Assembly (NCBI GenBank): GCA_018814875.1
Contig: JAHIYH010000031.1
Location: forward strand, 62,001-126,000
Source: Patescibacteria group bacterium
GTDB taxonomy: Bacteria > Patescibacteriota > Gracilibacteria > Peribacterales > Peribacteraceae
Direction of reading: 5' to 3'
Length of the DNA stretch: 64,000 nt
Below are positions 27,562 through 36,851 of the stretch, piece by piece. How positions within the stretch are numbered: position 1 is the first letter of the stretch; every line of letters begins with the position of its first letter. The translations under genes and the position numbers were made by a program. The notes under the pieces are model-generated. The model did not search any database, had not been told where the DNA came from, and worked only from the letters and a program-made list of their open reading frames with translations.

Positions 27562-29136
27562 CTATTCTTCGTAGTGAAGTACCGAATTATTCTGTCTGAA
27601 AAGCAAAAAGAAACCCGGTATTTCCGGTATTGATTTAGCACAAGATGGTGGATCTTTAGAGAAAGCCGAAAGAATGTATTTAAATAATGATTCTCCAAGA
27701 TCATTGGTTGCCGTGAATCCTTCATTTGGCATTACTATTATCTTACTTTGAGATATACGATCCACTTCGGTTTTCTGGAATCCGGGTCCATTTTGACTTG
27801 CCTGATCGATAGGATAAAAAAGCGAATGGTTCATTGGAGAGTGTGTCGTGAATCCATCCAATCGCATTTCGTTCGTTCTATGAATATAGTAATAACGATC
27901 AATATCACATCTATCCAGAACGGTATCTACTCCTGCTGCTGCAATGCGAAGTGATTGCTCTTTTTCGATCAGGCTTTTGGTATTGTAAGAAGAAGTTTGA
28001 ATTAAAGATGCGCCACTTAGGATCAATAATCCTATGGCAAGCAGGCGAATATTAAATCTATCCCATTGCTGAGCAATTGTGCTAAGTGTTAGGAAGATTA
28101 TTGTAGCAACGAGCGGAGCAGGAACAGCGTAGTGGTGGTTTTGAAAATCACCGCCAATACCTATAGAAAATGTTCCAAGTAATATAATGAATACTGCAAA
28201 AACAATTGGTCGGGTGTAGTTGGTCGGTCTTTGTTTTGGTTTCCAAGTTGCGATTACATATACAGCTGGTAAAAAAATTGCAACAACTGGTAACAGTGAT
28301 GATATTTGTGCGAATTGTGCAAGTGGACGGTGAACGGACACTATTCGTATGAAGAATGGTGCTTCGAAACCTGTAACACGATGTCCAAGAACAGTCGGCA
28401 AATCTATGGTCAGATAAGGCAATAGTGTTCCGGTGACGCCAAGTATGATACTTCCCAGAACAATTGCGATAGCGAGCGGGATAAAGAATATTGATGTAAT
28501 AGTCTTCAATCGAAAGTCATATAGTATTGCTGCTGCAAGACAGGAAATAAGAAATGGTTCTTTAAAACCGATACTTATCATCAAGAACAAGGCGAGAAGA
28601 ATTGTTCTAAGCTTCGTTTTGTTCATTGTTACCATACAAAAGGCATAACATGTTGCAAAGAGAGCAGCGAATTGTTCCGTCTGCCAAGGTCGACCAAATT
28701 CTGCTTGGAAAGAAATCCAACTTACAGCTAATGCCAAAGCAAGTGCTGTGAGCAGTAGTGTGGCATCTCTAGAAAGACTCTCCCTTTTCTTTGTTTTCCA
28801 CACAAATGCAATGCTTAGCATAGGCAAGGTTAACAAGGATATTGCACCAAGATAATGTCCTAACTTTCCATCTTCAAAGATCCAAAGAGAGATTGCACTC
28901 AAAAAATATATACCTGGAGGTTTGTTATCAAAAATATCTATGTATGGTGCAAGACCGTTTAGAATGCTTCTTCCCATGGCCCAATATAACGTACTGTCGA
29001 ATTCGTATGCCCCTGGTTCCAAGAATCCCAATACGCAATGTGCAAGTAGCCACAGTGATCGTCCACCAATTATGAGAATGGCTATCACAAAAAGCGGACG
29101 TATTAGGCCGGCTCTCTTTTTGTTGGCGAAGGACAA
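27562..29136 (-). CDS. Multi-pass membrane glycosyltransferase-like protein (GT39/ArnT-type)
   Basis: About 10 TM; N-terminal EPGAYEFDSTLYWAMGRSILNGLAPYIDIFDNKPPGIYFL. Confidence 0.7.
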   Translation of the reverse strand: MSFANKKRAGLIRPLFVIAILIIGGRSLWLLAHCVLGFLEPGAYEFDSTLYWAMGRSILNGLAPYIDIFDNKPPGIYFLSAISLWIFEDGKLGHYLGAISLLTLPMLSIAFVWKTKKRESLSRDATLLLTALALALAVSWISFQAEFGRPWQTEQFAALFATCYAFCMVTMNKTKLRTILLALFLMISIGFKEPFLISCLAAAILYDFRLKTITSIFFIPLAIAIVLGSIILGVTGTLLPYLTIDLPTVLGHRVTGFEAPFFIRIVSVHRPLAQFAQISSLLPVVAIFLPAVYVIATWKPKQRPTNYTRPIVFAVFIILLGTFSIGIGGDFQNHHYAVPAPLVATIIFLTLSTIAQQWDRFNIRLLAIGLLILSGASLIQTSSYNTKSLIEKEQSLRIAAAGVDTVLDRCDIDRYYYIHRTNEMRLDGFTTHSPMNHSLFYPIDQASQNGPGFQKTEVDRISQSKIIVMPNEGFTATNDLGESLFKYILSAFSKDPPSCAKSIPEIPGFFLLFRQNNSVLHYEE

Positions 29137-29234
29137 TTGATGCTGGAGAATTTAGTGAGATTGTACAGCAGGAAATGCAATATATAGTATCACAAGGAAC
29201 CATTGCATCTTAGCACTAACACTGTGAAGACGAA

Positions 29235-29309
29235 TGGAGCCGCCCACGAGATTTGAACTCGTGACCCCCTCCTTACCATGGAGGTGCTCTACCACTGAGC
29301 TAGGGCGGC
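29235..29309 (-). tRNA. tRNA-Thr (anticodon GGT), CCA encoded
   Basis: Reverse complement GCCGCCCTAGCTCAGTGGTAGAGCACCTCCATGGTAAGGAGGGGGTCACGAGTTCAAATCTCGTGGGCGGCTCCA folds as a cloverleaf. Confidence 0.96.
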
Positions 29310-29310
29310 T

Positions 29311-29386
29311 GGAAAATTAAGAATTAAGAATGAAAAATGCTTTTATATATACCAATTTTTCATTATTCACTTTTCATTTTTCATTA
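29311..29386. repeat. GAATAATGAAAAATG-word inverted repeat (F10)
   Basis: aaattaagaattaagaatgaaaaatg ... tttttcattattcacttttcatttttcatta. Confidence 0.75.
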
Positions 29387-29799
29387 TGCTCGTCATTTTG
29401 TCCAATAGTCTCTGACCAACTTTGAGGTGCTTCATTCTTAATTGCATGCAGCGTATTCTTAATCGTATGCAAACAAAGCATCGCACACTTCAGTCTCCGT
29501 TGACTAATAGGTACTCCAAGCAACTTCTTAACATCATCCATAGATAGTTCTGAGATCTCTTCCACAGATTTTCCTTCAAGCTCTTCAGATAAGATCGACG
29601 TCGCTCCAATGCTGATCGCGCAACCTGTGCCATTCCATTGGATTTCTTTAATTACATCATTCTCGATAGACAATTGAATTGTGAGTTTATCTCCACAGCT
29701 AAGATTCACTTCTTCATGTTCTACAGTTGGGTTTACTATCTCTCCTTTATTACGAGGGTTTTTGAAGTGGTCGAGGATGTTTTCGGCGTAGAGGTCCAT
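29374..29799 (-). CDS. Iron-sulfur cluster assembly scaffold (IscU/SufU-like)
   Basis: YAENILDHFKNPRNKGEI...NLSCGDKLTIQLSIENDVIKEIQWNGTGCAISIGATSILSEELEGK...RLKCAMLCL. Confidence 0.93.
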   Translation of the reverse strand: MDLYAENILDHFKNPRNKGEIVNPTVEHEEVNLSCGDKLTIQLSIENDVIKEIQWNGTGCAISIGATSILSEELEGKSVEEISELSMDDVKKLLGVPISQRRLKCAMLCLHTIKNTLHAIKNEAPQSWSETIGQNDEHNEK

Positions 29800-29886
29800 G
29801 GGGCTAGGGCTGGGGCTAGGGCTAGGGCTGGGGCTAGGGCTAGGGCTAGGGCTGGGGCTAGGGTTAGGGCTGGGGCTGGGGGCTAG
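29800..29886. repeat. GGGCTA/GGGCTG hexamer tandem array (F7)
   Basis: gggctagggctggggctagggctagggctgggg... fills the iscU-sufS spacer. Confidence 0.9.
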
Positions 29887-29889
29887 GAA

Positions 29890-31098
29890 TTAGGAAAAGA
29901 TTTTCTTGGCTTCTTCGATTGCCGGTGCAACTTTTGCAATATCATCTTCATTATTGTAAATGCCAACTGAGAGGCGAGTGGATGCTGGGATTCCGTAATG
30001 TTCGTGAAGAGGCTGTGCGCAGTGATGACCGGCGCGCATGAAGACACCTTTCTGCCCGACAATATCAGTCAGGTCATGTGGGTGAATGCCATCAACACTG
30101 AAGCTGATGCATCCTGAAATATTTTTTGGGTCACTGGGTCCCAGAATCGTAAGTCCTTCGATTTTATTAAGTTCTTGAAATGCCTTTTCGATAAGTGATT
30201 GTTCATGTGCTTCGATGTCACTCCAATTAAATTGCGAAAGCCAGTCGATAGCAATTCTCAGTCCCACTGCTTGTGCAATTGGGGGAGTGCCTGCTTCAAA
30301 TTTTGTCGGAAGACCTGCACATGTAAAGTGATCGCGCTTAACTTCGGCAATCATCCCTCCTCCAGTTAGAAATGGAGGCATACTTTCGAGAAGTTCACGT
30401 TTGCCATACAAAACTCCTACTCCTGTGGGGCCATAAAGTTTATGCCCAGACAAAGCCAAAAAGTCGCAGTCTAAATCTTGCACATCTATTGGGTGATGGG
30501 CTATGAGCTGTGCGGCATCTACGAGTACCAATGCGCCTGCTTCGTGTGCTTTCTTTATTATCCCTTTTAATGGAGTTCGCACACCAGTTACGTTGCTCTG
30601 CCCAGTAACCGCAACAAGTTTCACATTTCCTTTAATCAGATGCTCAGAGAGTTGAGTCAGATTAATATTTTCATCTTTATCAAGTTCAACCCATTCAATG
30701 GCACAGTCATTTTCATCCTTTAATTGAATCCAAGGAGTGATGTTGCTGTGATGTTCGAGCAGTGTCAGCACAATCGCATCATCTTCTCCTACATTTTCTT
30801 TCCCCCACGTCTTAGCAACTAGGTTGATACTCTCGGTAGTACCAGACGTGAAGACAATTTCTTCCGATGATTTTGCGTTTATAAATTTCTGTACAGAAGT
30901 TCGTGCTCCTTCGAAAGCAGCCGTCGCTTTTTCCGAAAGTGTATGCATTCCACGGTGAACGTTGGCATTCTCTGTTTCATAAAAATTCTTCAATGCATCG
31001 ATAACTATTTTTGGCTTTTGTGCGGTTGCAGCGCTATCAAGATAGGTACCCTCTTTGAGTATAGGGAATTCCCGTCGTATTTGTTTGAGGTCGAACAT
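29890..31098 (-). CDS. sufS: Cysteine desulfurase, SufS-type
   Basis: YLDSAATAQKPKIVIDAL, HRGMHTLSEKAT, FTSGTTESINLVA, ALSGHKLYGPTGVGVLYG, MRAGHHCAQPLHE. Confidence 0.95.
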   Translation of the reverse strand: MFDLKQIRREFPILKEGTYLDSAATAQKPKIVIDALKNFYETENANVHRGMHTLSEKATAAFEGARTSVQKFINAKSSEEIVFTSGTTESINLVAKTWGKENVGEDDAIVLTLLEHHSNITPWIQLKDENDCAIEWVELDKDENINLTQLSEHLIKGNVKLVAVTGQSNVTGVRTPLKGIIKKAHEAGALVLVDAAQLIAHHPIDVQDLDCDFLALSGHKLYGPTGVGVLYGKRELLESMPPFLTGGGMIAEVKRDHFTCAGLPTKFEAGTPPIAQAVGLRIAIDWLSQFNWSDIEAHEQSLIEKAFQELNKIEGLTILGPSDPKNISGCISFSVDGIHPHDLTDIVGQKGVFMRAGHHCAQPLHEHYGIPASTRLSVGIYNNEDDIAKVAPAIEEAKKIFS

Positions 31099-31102
31099 AA
31101 CC

Positions 31103-31195
31103 ATTGTTACAATGTTCCATTGCTCAATTGTTCGCAAGCGATTCTCAGGTTTGTTGCCACTTTAGAACAATGGAGCCATTGGACAATGGAGACAT
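31103..31195. repeat. CAATGTTCCATTGCT-word inverted repeat (F3, copy 2)
   Basis: acaatgttccattgctcaattgttcgcaagcgattctcaggtttgttgccactttagaacaatggagccattggacaatgg. Confidence 0.85.
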
Positions 31196-31253
31196 AATTT
31201 TAGTTAAAAGGACAGTGTCCCCCGAAGAACTCTCTGCTACCATACATTCACAT

Positions 31254-34094
31254 ATGCAGAAGCAGACTATCAAGTACTTATCCATTACATTCTTTGTGGT
31301 GCTCCTTATCTGGGGGACATACACGTTCCTTTATTATTTGGGAGTGCCATATCACGGTATTGTATTTTTGGAACGACCTGTTTTTGATGCCCTGACTAAT
31401 TCTTGTGCCAACTCTCAGAATGGAGTGATTCCTTATATCTGTCGTGGACTCAATAGTTTTTGGCCATTTCTGGAAAACAGCATAAGGAGAATGTCACCGT
31501 TCTTATGGTATGCAATCGTAAGTACCATTCTCTATGGGCTGACAGTTGGCTTTTTGGCATTTAAAACCGGAAGAGTAGAGCTTAAGTGGCGCGTAAAACC
31601 ATGGCACATGCTTTTTCTGTTTGTTGGATCGTTGTGGCTCATTTTCACAGTCTTTTCCGCTATCAAGGAAGGTGATGTTTCCATTCGCAGACTCGTGGAA
31701 CCATTGCCAAATGTTTATACCAATGTTGGAGAGGAAGGACTTCAAACACTTCAAGATAATCTTGATCGTTTGCTGAGTCAGAATTGTCTTACGTATGAAG
31801 GGAACTTTAATAATGGTGCAAAGGTTTATCAGTTAAAGAACTTCTGTATTCAAAAATCTTTCGTTATGCGGGTGGTTCCACTTTTATTATTTATTCTGTT
31901 GCTTCTATTCGAGATGCTTGTGATGGGACGTGCGATTATTATGTGGATTAAGCTTAAGCCAGACCGTCTCCTTCTTGAATCAATGCTTAGTGTAGGTTTT
32001 GGAGCATGCTCATTTATTGCACTTCTGTGGACGATGGCGGTTATCAGTTTGTACGCGTCTTTCCTTCCTCTCTTTTCTGCACCGGCAGGTTGGGGAATGC
32101 TTGCATTAATACCTTTGGTTGGATACAAACATACTAGATATTGGTTCACAAAATTCATTTCTGCTTCATGGAACTTTGAACGCTCATGGAGAGATCCGTA
32201 TATTCTTCTATCATGGCTTCTTATCACTTACCTCGCGTTTAACTTCCTGTCGGTTGTGCGCCCATTCCCAATTGGATGGGATGATCTTGGAAGTTATTTG
32301 AATCGACCTAGGCTTATGGTGAGCTACGGACATTTCATTTTTCCCATGGCACCGTTCTTCTGGGAATATATGACATCGCTTGGATTCCTTCTCTTTGGAT
32401 ACGAGAGTCACTTTGGAGCTGCCGCATCTATGATGATTAACTGGAGTGCGGGATTACTAGCTACACTTTCTGTTTTCACATTTACGAGTGTGTTCCTTGG
32501 GAAAGGAAGAGGTGTACTTGCAGCACTGCTGTATTACACGCTTCCAATGGTCGGGCACTTCTCTTTTGCAGATATGAAGATCGATAATGCGGTTTTCACG
32601 ATGGGAGTCTTGAGTACATTATGCGTATTCTTCTATCTATTCCGTCCAGATGAGGAAGAAGATAAAGCCTCTAAAAGATCTGTTAGATGGCTCATTGCTG
32701 CTGGCATCTTTGGTGGATTTGCATTTGCAATGAAACCAACGGCCATCATGGTACTTGTGACACTTGGAGCAATTTTGGTCGGTGCATCGCTTCACTGGTC
32801 CGCATTTATAGGAATGATATTTATAGCGATAGCGATCTTTTCTTGGCAGGGTCTGAATATCACACGTACCTTCGAGCGTATTTTTGGAGAAGGAGTGAGC
32901 GTTTCTCCAAAAGTATTCCTCTATGTTTCAGCAATCATCGGCCTTGTGTCTCTCACTGCAGTGTCTATTAAATATAAGAAACACCTGAAACAAACGGTAC
33001 AAGCGATTTTGATTTTTGGTATCTCATTCTTTGTGGCTGTCTTGCCATGGATAGCACATAACAATTTTCTCTATGGTAATATTATTCCTAGGCTTGAATT
33101 AAAAGCGCCGAATAACATCTCGCCGTCTTTACATATTTATGAAACAGTAGAAGCAGAAGAAGATTCTAAGGTGGATGTAAAGTCACTTCCTCCTGAACTT
33201 TTAGTTGATAGAAACAATCCACTTTGTACTCCCACGGGTGGTGTAGAGGAGCTCGATCGTTACTGGGGTTTTGAGAATGGGTGGGGGCACTATCTTACAT
33301 TGCCATGGAGAACGACGATGAACATGGATAGTACTGGGTACTATGTCACTACAACGCCGATCCTTCTACTTATACCACTTCTACTTCTTCTACCGTTCTT
33401 CTGGATGCGGCGTGCACGGTGGGTAAGGTGGTTATTTGTGGGAACACTCTTTTTGGTGGTGCAGTGGATGTTCATGGCTAATGGAATCATTTGGTATGGT
33501 CTAGGAATGTTCTTGGGTCTTGTTGTACTTCTGGAAGTATTGGTTGCAAAAGCACCAGATACAATAGGACGTTCTATAGCAAGCATTCTGATTGGGCTAT
33601 CACTTATTGGAACACTCGCGATGCGTATGTGGCAATATGAAACACAGAAGAATCTTCTGGAGTATCCACTAGGAAAGGCTTCAGCAGAGGTTATGGTAGA
33701 ACGCACTGTTCCGTACTACGATGATGTGGCGGATATTGTTGTTCAGCGTCATCACGATTTTCCTAACAGTCCGTATCTTTATCGTGTTGGTACATTCATT
33801 CCATACTTTATTCCACGGAATCTGGAGATCATTGGAGTCTCGGATCACCAATTGGATTACTTTAATTGTATTCATCATGAACGTGATCCCAAATTGACGT
33901 TAGAACGCATAAAGGCTCTGGGCTTTAATAGTTTTATATTTGATACGAATACAGCGACGATTGAAAAAGATCCCAATGGTTCACTTCATAAAAAGGTGAA
34001 TGCTTTCATCGATTTCATCAATAATCCTGAGCTGGGTCTGCAAATTGTAATAAGTGATACGAATGCTGGGATTGCGTTTATACTCATTCCCTGA
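31254..34094 (+). CDS. Large multi-pass membrane protein (glycosyltransferase-like)
   Basis: Many TM segments; PFPIGWDDLGSYLNRPRLMVSYG resembles GT-C first-loop D-rich region; upstream ORF extension overlaps repeat. Confidence 0.65.
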   Translation: MQKQTIKYLSITFFVVLLIWGTYTFLYYLGVPYHGIVFLERPVFDALTNSCANSQNGVIPYICRGLNSFWPFLENSIRRMSPFLWYAIVSTILYGLTVGFLAFKTGRVELKWRVKPWHMLFLFVGSLWLIFTVFSAIKEGDVSIRRLVEPLPNVYTNVGEEGLQTLQDNLDRLLSQNCLTYEGNFNNGAKVYQLKNFCIQKSFVMRVVPLLLFILLLLFEMLVMGRAIIMWIKLKPDRLLLESMLSVGFGACSFIALLWTMAVISLYASFLPLFSAPAGWGMLALIPLVGYKHTRYWFTKFISASWNFERSWRDPYILLSWLLITYLAFNFLSVVRPFPIGWDDLGSYLNRPRLMVSYGHFIFPMAPFFWEYMTSLGFLLFGYESHFGAAASMMINWSAGLLATLSVFTFTSVFLGKGRGVLAALLYYTLPMVGHFSFADMKIDNAVFTMGVLSTLCVFFYLFRPDEEEDKASKRSVRWLIAAGIFGGFAFAMKPTAIMVLVTLGAILVGASLHWSAFIGMIFIAIAIFSWQGLNITRTFERIFGEGVSVSPKVFLYVSAIIGLVSLTAVSIKYKKHLKQTVQAILIFGISFFVAVLPWIAHNNFLYGNIIPRLELKAPNNISPSLHIYETVEAEEDSKVDVKSLPPELLVDRNNPLCTPTGGVEELDRYWGFENGWGHYLTLPWRTTMNMDSTGYYVTTTPILLLIPLLLLLPFFWMRRARWVRWLFVGTLFLVVQWMFMANGIIWYGLGMFLGLVVLLEVLVAKAPDTIGRSIASILIGLSLIGTLAMRMWQYETQKNLLEYPLGKASAEVMVERTVPYYDDVADIVVQRHHDFPNSPYLYRVGTFIPYFIPRNLEIIGVSDHQLDYFNCIHHERDPKLTLERIKALGFNSFIFDTNTATIEKDPNGSLHKKVNAFIDFINNPELGLQIVISDTNAGIAFILIP

Positions 34095-34107
34095 AAAAAC
34101 GATGACC

Positions 34108-34824
34108 CTATTTTGTGATGAATATATGATAACCGGATGTTTGTGTTTCTGATATTCGTTGAATTGCAGGAATGAAAATATCGAGTGATCGCATAATGAC
34201 ACGTAAAGGTGCGAAGTTTGTGAACGGAAAGAATCTCAAGAGCGACTCAAATATTCCTCTTACAGGACAAATTTCTACGGAGCTACATTCACGAAAAAGA
34301 TAAGAGATGCCATCTTTTGTATAACGATAATAATCTTTGTAATCTTTTGAGTGTGCGTGATATCTATAAATAAATGGCACATACAGGAGGGCACTTCCAC
34401 CCTTCTTTAGAACTCGCACCAGTTCACTTGTTGCCTTTTGCGGATCGTATACGTGCTCCAAAATTGCGATGCAGAATATTGCATCAATCGAATCGCTTTC
34501 AAAAGAAAGAGCATGTATATCTTCTACTGAGTCTGGTGAATACTTATCGGTGTAATCGGTGACTATATAATCTACATTTGGATTTGACAGAAAGTGTCCA
34601 AACTTTTTAACATGATCTTGATTGATTCGATTCCCGCGTGCACTGTCGATTCTAAAGCCTCCGCCAATATCTACTATTTTGCCTCCCTTTTTGAAAATAG
34701 TTTGTGTATGCGCTTCGTAAAATTGTGTCCAGAATGGGAGTCGCAAGCGCTTAAAAAACCCAGACCGCTGATCATGGTACATTTTTGCCTGTGGATATTC
34801 ATAATCGATTCTATCAACGACCAT
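34108..34824 (-). CDS. Class I SAM-dependent methyltransferase
   Basis: KGGKIVDIGGGFRID..., DAIFCIAILEHVYDPQKATSELVRVLKKGGSALLYVPF. Confidence 0.88.
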   Translation of the reverse strand: MVVDRIDYEYPQAKMYHDQRSGFFKRLRLPFWTQFYEAHTQTIFKKGGKIVDIGGGFRIDSARGNRINQDHVKKFGHFLSNPNVDYIVTDYTDKYSPDSVEDIHALSFESDSIDAIFCIAILEHVYDPQKATSELVRVLKKGGSALLYVPFIYRYHAHSKDYKDYYRYTKDGISYLFRECSSVEICPVRGIFESLLRFFPFTNFAPLRVIMRSLDIFIPAIQRISETQTSGYHIFITK

Positions 34825-34884
34825 ATTTTTACTATAGCACAGCAAAAGTTCTCATTCCTTGATAATGGAGAGTGGGTTAACGTC

Positions 34885-35010
34885 CAAGCTTGTGCGAAGT
34901 TTGAGGTGGTATAATGTGACCGTTATGGCGTACCGCCGAAAAATTTGGTAGAGGAGGTGGTGCATCCATCACAATTCTAAAAGCGCCACCGACGAACCGC
35001 ACAAGCTTTG
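34885..35010 (+). ncRNA. Candidate structured RNA (long-range stem), unknown class
   Basis: aagcttgtgcg...gtttgaggtgg pairs with ccaccgacgaaccgcacaagctt about 100 nt downstream; internal ggcgtaccgcc hairpin. Confidence 0.25.
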
Positions 35011-35066
35011 TTAGGTGAAGTATTTGAGAACCATCTTAATTTATTTCTTTTTCGGCTGGGGTGGAA

Positions 35067-35423
35067 TTACACAGTGCAAAAGAGATAATCGGTCACTGAA
35101 CGCCAGTACATTTGCAGAGTCTCATTGTTTGTTGATCGAAACAGATTATTGATGACGTCACGCAATGCATCCCTGATGAGTATTTCATCGGAGTGTCCCT
35201 GTAAGTTCGAATCGGGATCATTGAGTATTATGCGACCTAATCTTGTTCTTGCTTCTCTAGTGATTTCAATCCATCTCTGTTTTGCTTCTGCAATTTCACG
35301 CTGTGAAACAAGATCATAAACTGGGCATACTCTATCTCTGGCAAATGCCCTCCTATCGTCGTTGCAATTAATGCGTTCCCATCCGGGACTCAGGACTTCA
35401 TCAAGTATTTCTTTAATTTCCAT
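35067..35423 (-). CDS. Hypothetical protein (118 aa)
   Basis: Uninterrupted ORF, no recognised family. Confidence 0.5.
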   Translation of the reverse strand: MEIKEILDEVLSPGWERINCNDDRRAFARDRVCPVYDLVSQREIAEAKQRWIEITREARTRLGRIILNDPDSNLQGHSDEILIRDALRDVINNLFRSTNNETLQMYWRSVTDYLFCTV

Positions 35424-35536
35424 AGCGTGAAAGTATTCTCATTAAGTGGGATGATGTCATCCAAAATCTAAAGTGTTTGGTGTGGGAAGCCGAAAAAGAA
35501 AAAATCAAAAAAGTGCTCAAATATTGAACCTAACTG

Positions 35537-35634
35537 GTCATTGGTTACTGATTACTAGTTACTGGTTATTGGTTGCTAGTTCTATGGCAATAACCAACTA
35601 AAAACTAAAAAACTAGTTAACCAATTAACTAATC
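35537..35634. repeat. TTAGTTTTTAGTTTCTGG-word inverted repeat (F2)
   Basis: ctggtcattggttactgattactagttactggttattggttgctagttc ... aactaaaaactaaaaaactagttaaccaattaactaa. Confidence 0.8.
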
Positions 35635-35672
35635 TGCGATAGAATTTGTGTATTCATTGCTTTTATTTAATT

Positions 35673-36341
35673 ATGAGAACTGTAGCTGTTATTCCGGCGT
35701 ATAACGAAGAGAAGCGTGTGCCTCAGGTAGTGCGCGATGCGCTTAAATTTGTTGATAGTGTGATTGTGGTCGACGATGGATCCACAGATCGCACAGCAGA
35801 AGTATCTGAGCAGGCAGGCGCTAAGGTGATTCGTCATGTGGAGAATTGTGGCGCAGGAGCAGCAACTATGACAGGGATAGAAGCGGCACGTCGTACATGC
35901 GCAGATGTTTTAGTTACTTTGGATGCAGATGAGCAGCACAGTTCGGAAGATATCCCTGCACTTCTTGCGCCGATAGAAAAAGGCGAAGCAGACATTGTTT
36001 TCGCCAATCGCTTCGGGCAGCGTAATCGAATTCCATTAATTCGCAGACTTTTCAATGGTATCGGAAATATCATTACATTTGGTGCCACAGGCAAGTGGGT
36101 TTCGGATAGTCAGTGTGGCTTCAAAGTATTCGGGCCCAGAGCACTTAAGCAGGTTGATTTAAAAATGAGTGGATTTGAATTTTGTACAGAAATTGTTCGT
36201 GAAGCTGCTCAACATAAGTGGCGTATTGCTCAAGTACCTACAAAAGTTCTCTATTCGGAGTACACGCTGGCAAAGGGGCAATCCTTCGCTAATGGCGTAA
36301 AAACCGCTTTGAAGATTTTACTCCGTTCTTTTTTGCGCTGA
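35673..36341 (+). CDS. Glycosyltransferase family 2 (DPM1-like)
   Basis: VAVIPAYNEEKRVPQVVRDAL, VVDDGSTDRTAEV, LDADEQHSSEDIPALL. Confidence 0.92.
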   Translation: MRTVAVIPAYNEEKRVPQVVRDALKFVDSVIVVDDGSTDRTAEVSEQAGAKVIRHVENCGAGAATMTGIEAARRTCADVLVTLDADEQHSSEDIPALLAPIEKGEADIVFANRFGQRNRIPLIRRLFNGIGNIITFGATGKWVSDSQCGFKVFGPRALKQVDLKMSGFEFCTEIVREAAQHKWRIAQVPTKVLYSEYTLAKGQSFANGVKTALKILLRSFLR

Positions 36342-36400
36342 TTAGCTGATTAGCTTTTTATACACCTTAAGTGAATCAGCGAATCAGCTAATAAGCTGTC
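36338..36400. repeat. AGCTGATTAGCT-word inverted repeat (F11)
   Basis: gctgattagctgattagctttttatacacc ... gtgaatcagcgaatcagctaataagctg; also 46797-46864. Confidence 0.75.
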
Positions 36401-36443
36401 TGGTTCTCCAATAAACATCGGAGTACTCTATAATCGTAAAAAT

Positions 36444-36803
36444 ATGGATCTAACCCTCTACCAACTCCTAGCCCCACTAGTCGCACTCATTGCGATCTTA
36501 TATGCATGGAGTCTTGTATTTCGTAAGAAAAAGAAGATTTGGGAGGGAATTTTATGGTCACTTTTTTGGGGACTTGTAGCCGCAATTGCGCTGTTTCCAG
36601 ATGTTGCGACATATATATCCTCTGTAATGGGAATCAAGAATCGGGAGAATGCCGTCTTCATCACGTTTTTTGGAGTAATTTTCTTTATTGTCTTCTATTT
36701 GGTTATGAGACTTGAAGAAATGGATCAGCGCCTGACTCGAATTGTTCGGAAATCGGCACTAAAAAATGCTGATTTGGGGGGAGAAGATCCAGAGAATAAT
36801 TGA
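36444..36803 (+). CDS. DUF2304 domain membrane protein
   Basis: About three TM and GIKNRENAVFITFFGVIFFIVFYLVMRLEEMDQRLTRIVRKSAL; adjacent to GT2 as is common. Confidence 0.8.
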   Translation: MDLTLYQLLAPLVALIAILYAWSLVFRKKKKIWEGILWSLFWGLVAAIALFPDVATYISSVMGIKNRENAVFITFFGVIFFIVFYLVMRLEEMDQRLTRIVRKSALKNADLGGEDPENN

Positions 36804-36851
36804 TAATTGACAATTGATAATGGACAATTAGTCGTCAGTTATCCATTTTGC

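Noticed and set aside
29800-29886. True telomere or linear chromosome end
   Set aside because: GGGCTA arrays are internal, short, occur in four or more places and are flanked by genes on both sides.
29638-29886. 82-aa ORF ending ARAGARARAGARARARAGARVRAGAGG
   Set aside because: Artefact of translating the GGGCTA array antisense to the IscU-like gene.
29890-31137. Extended N-terminus MRTIEQWNIVTMV of SufS
   Set aside because: The extension is translated from the F3 repeat; the start at 31098 (MFDLKQIRREFP) fits SufS homologues.
34885-35010. SRP RNA, 6S RNA, RNase P or tmRNA
   Set aside because: No GGAAGCAGC-type SRP loop, no RNase P GAGGAAAGUC core and no tmRNA tag; left as unknown.
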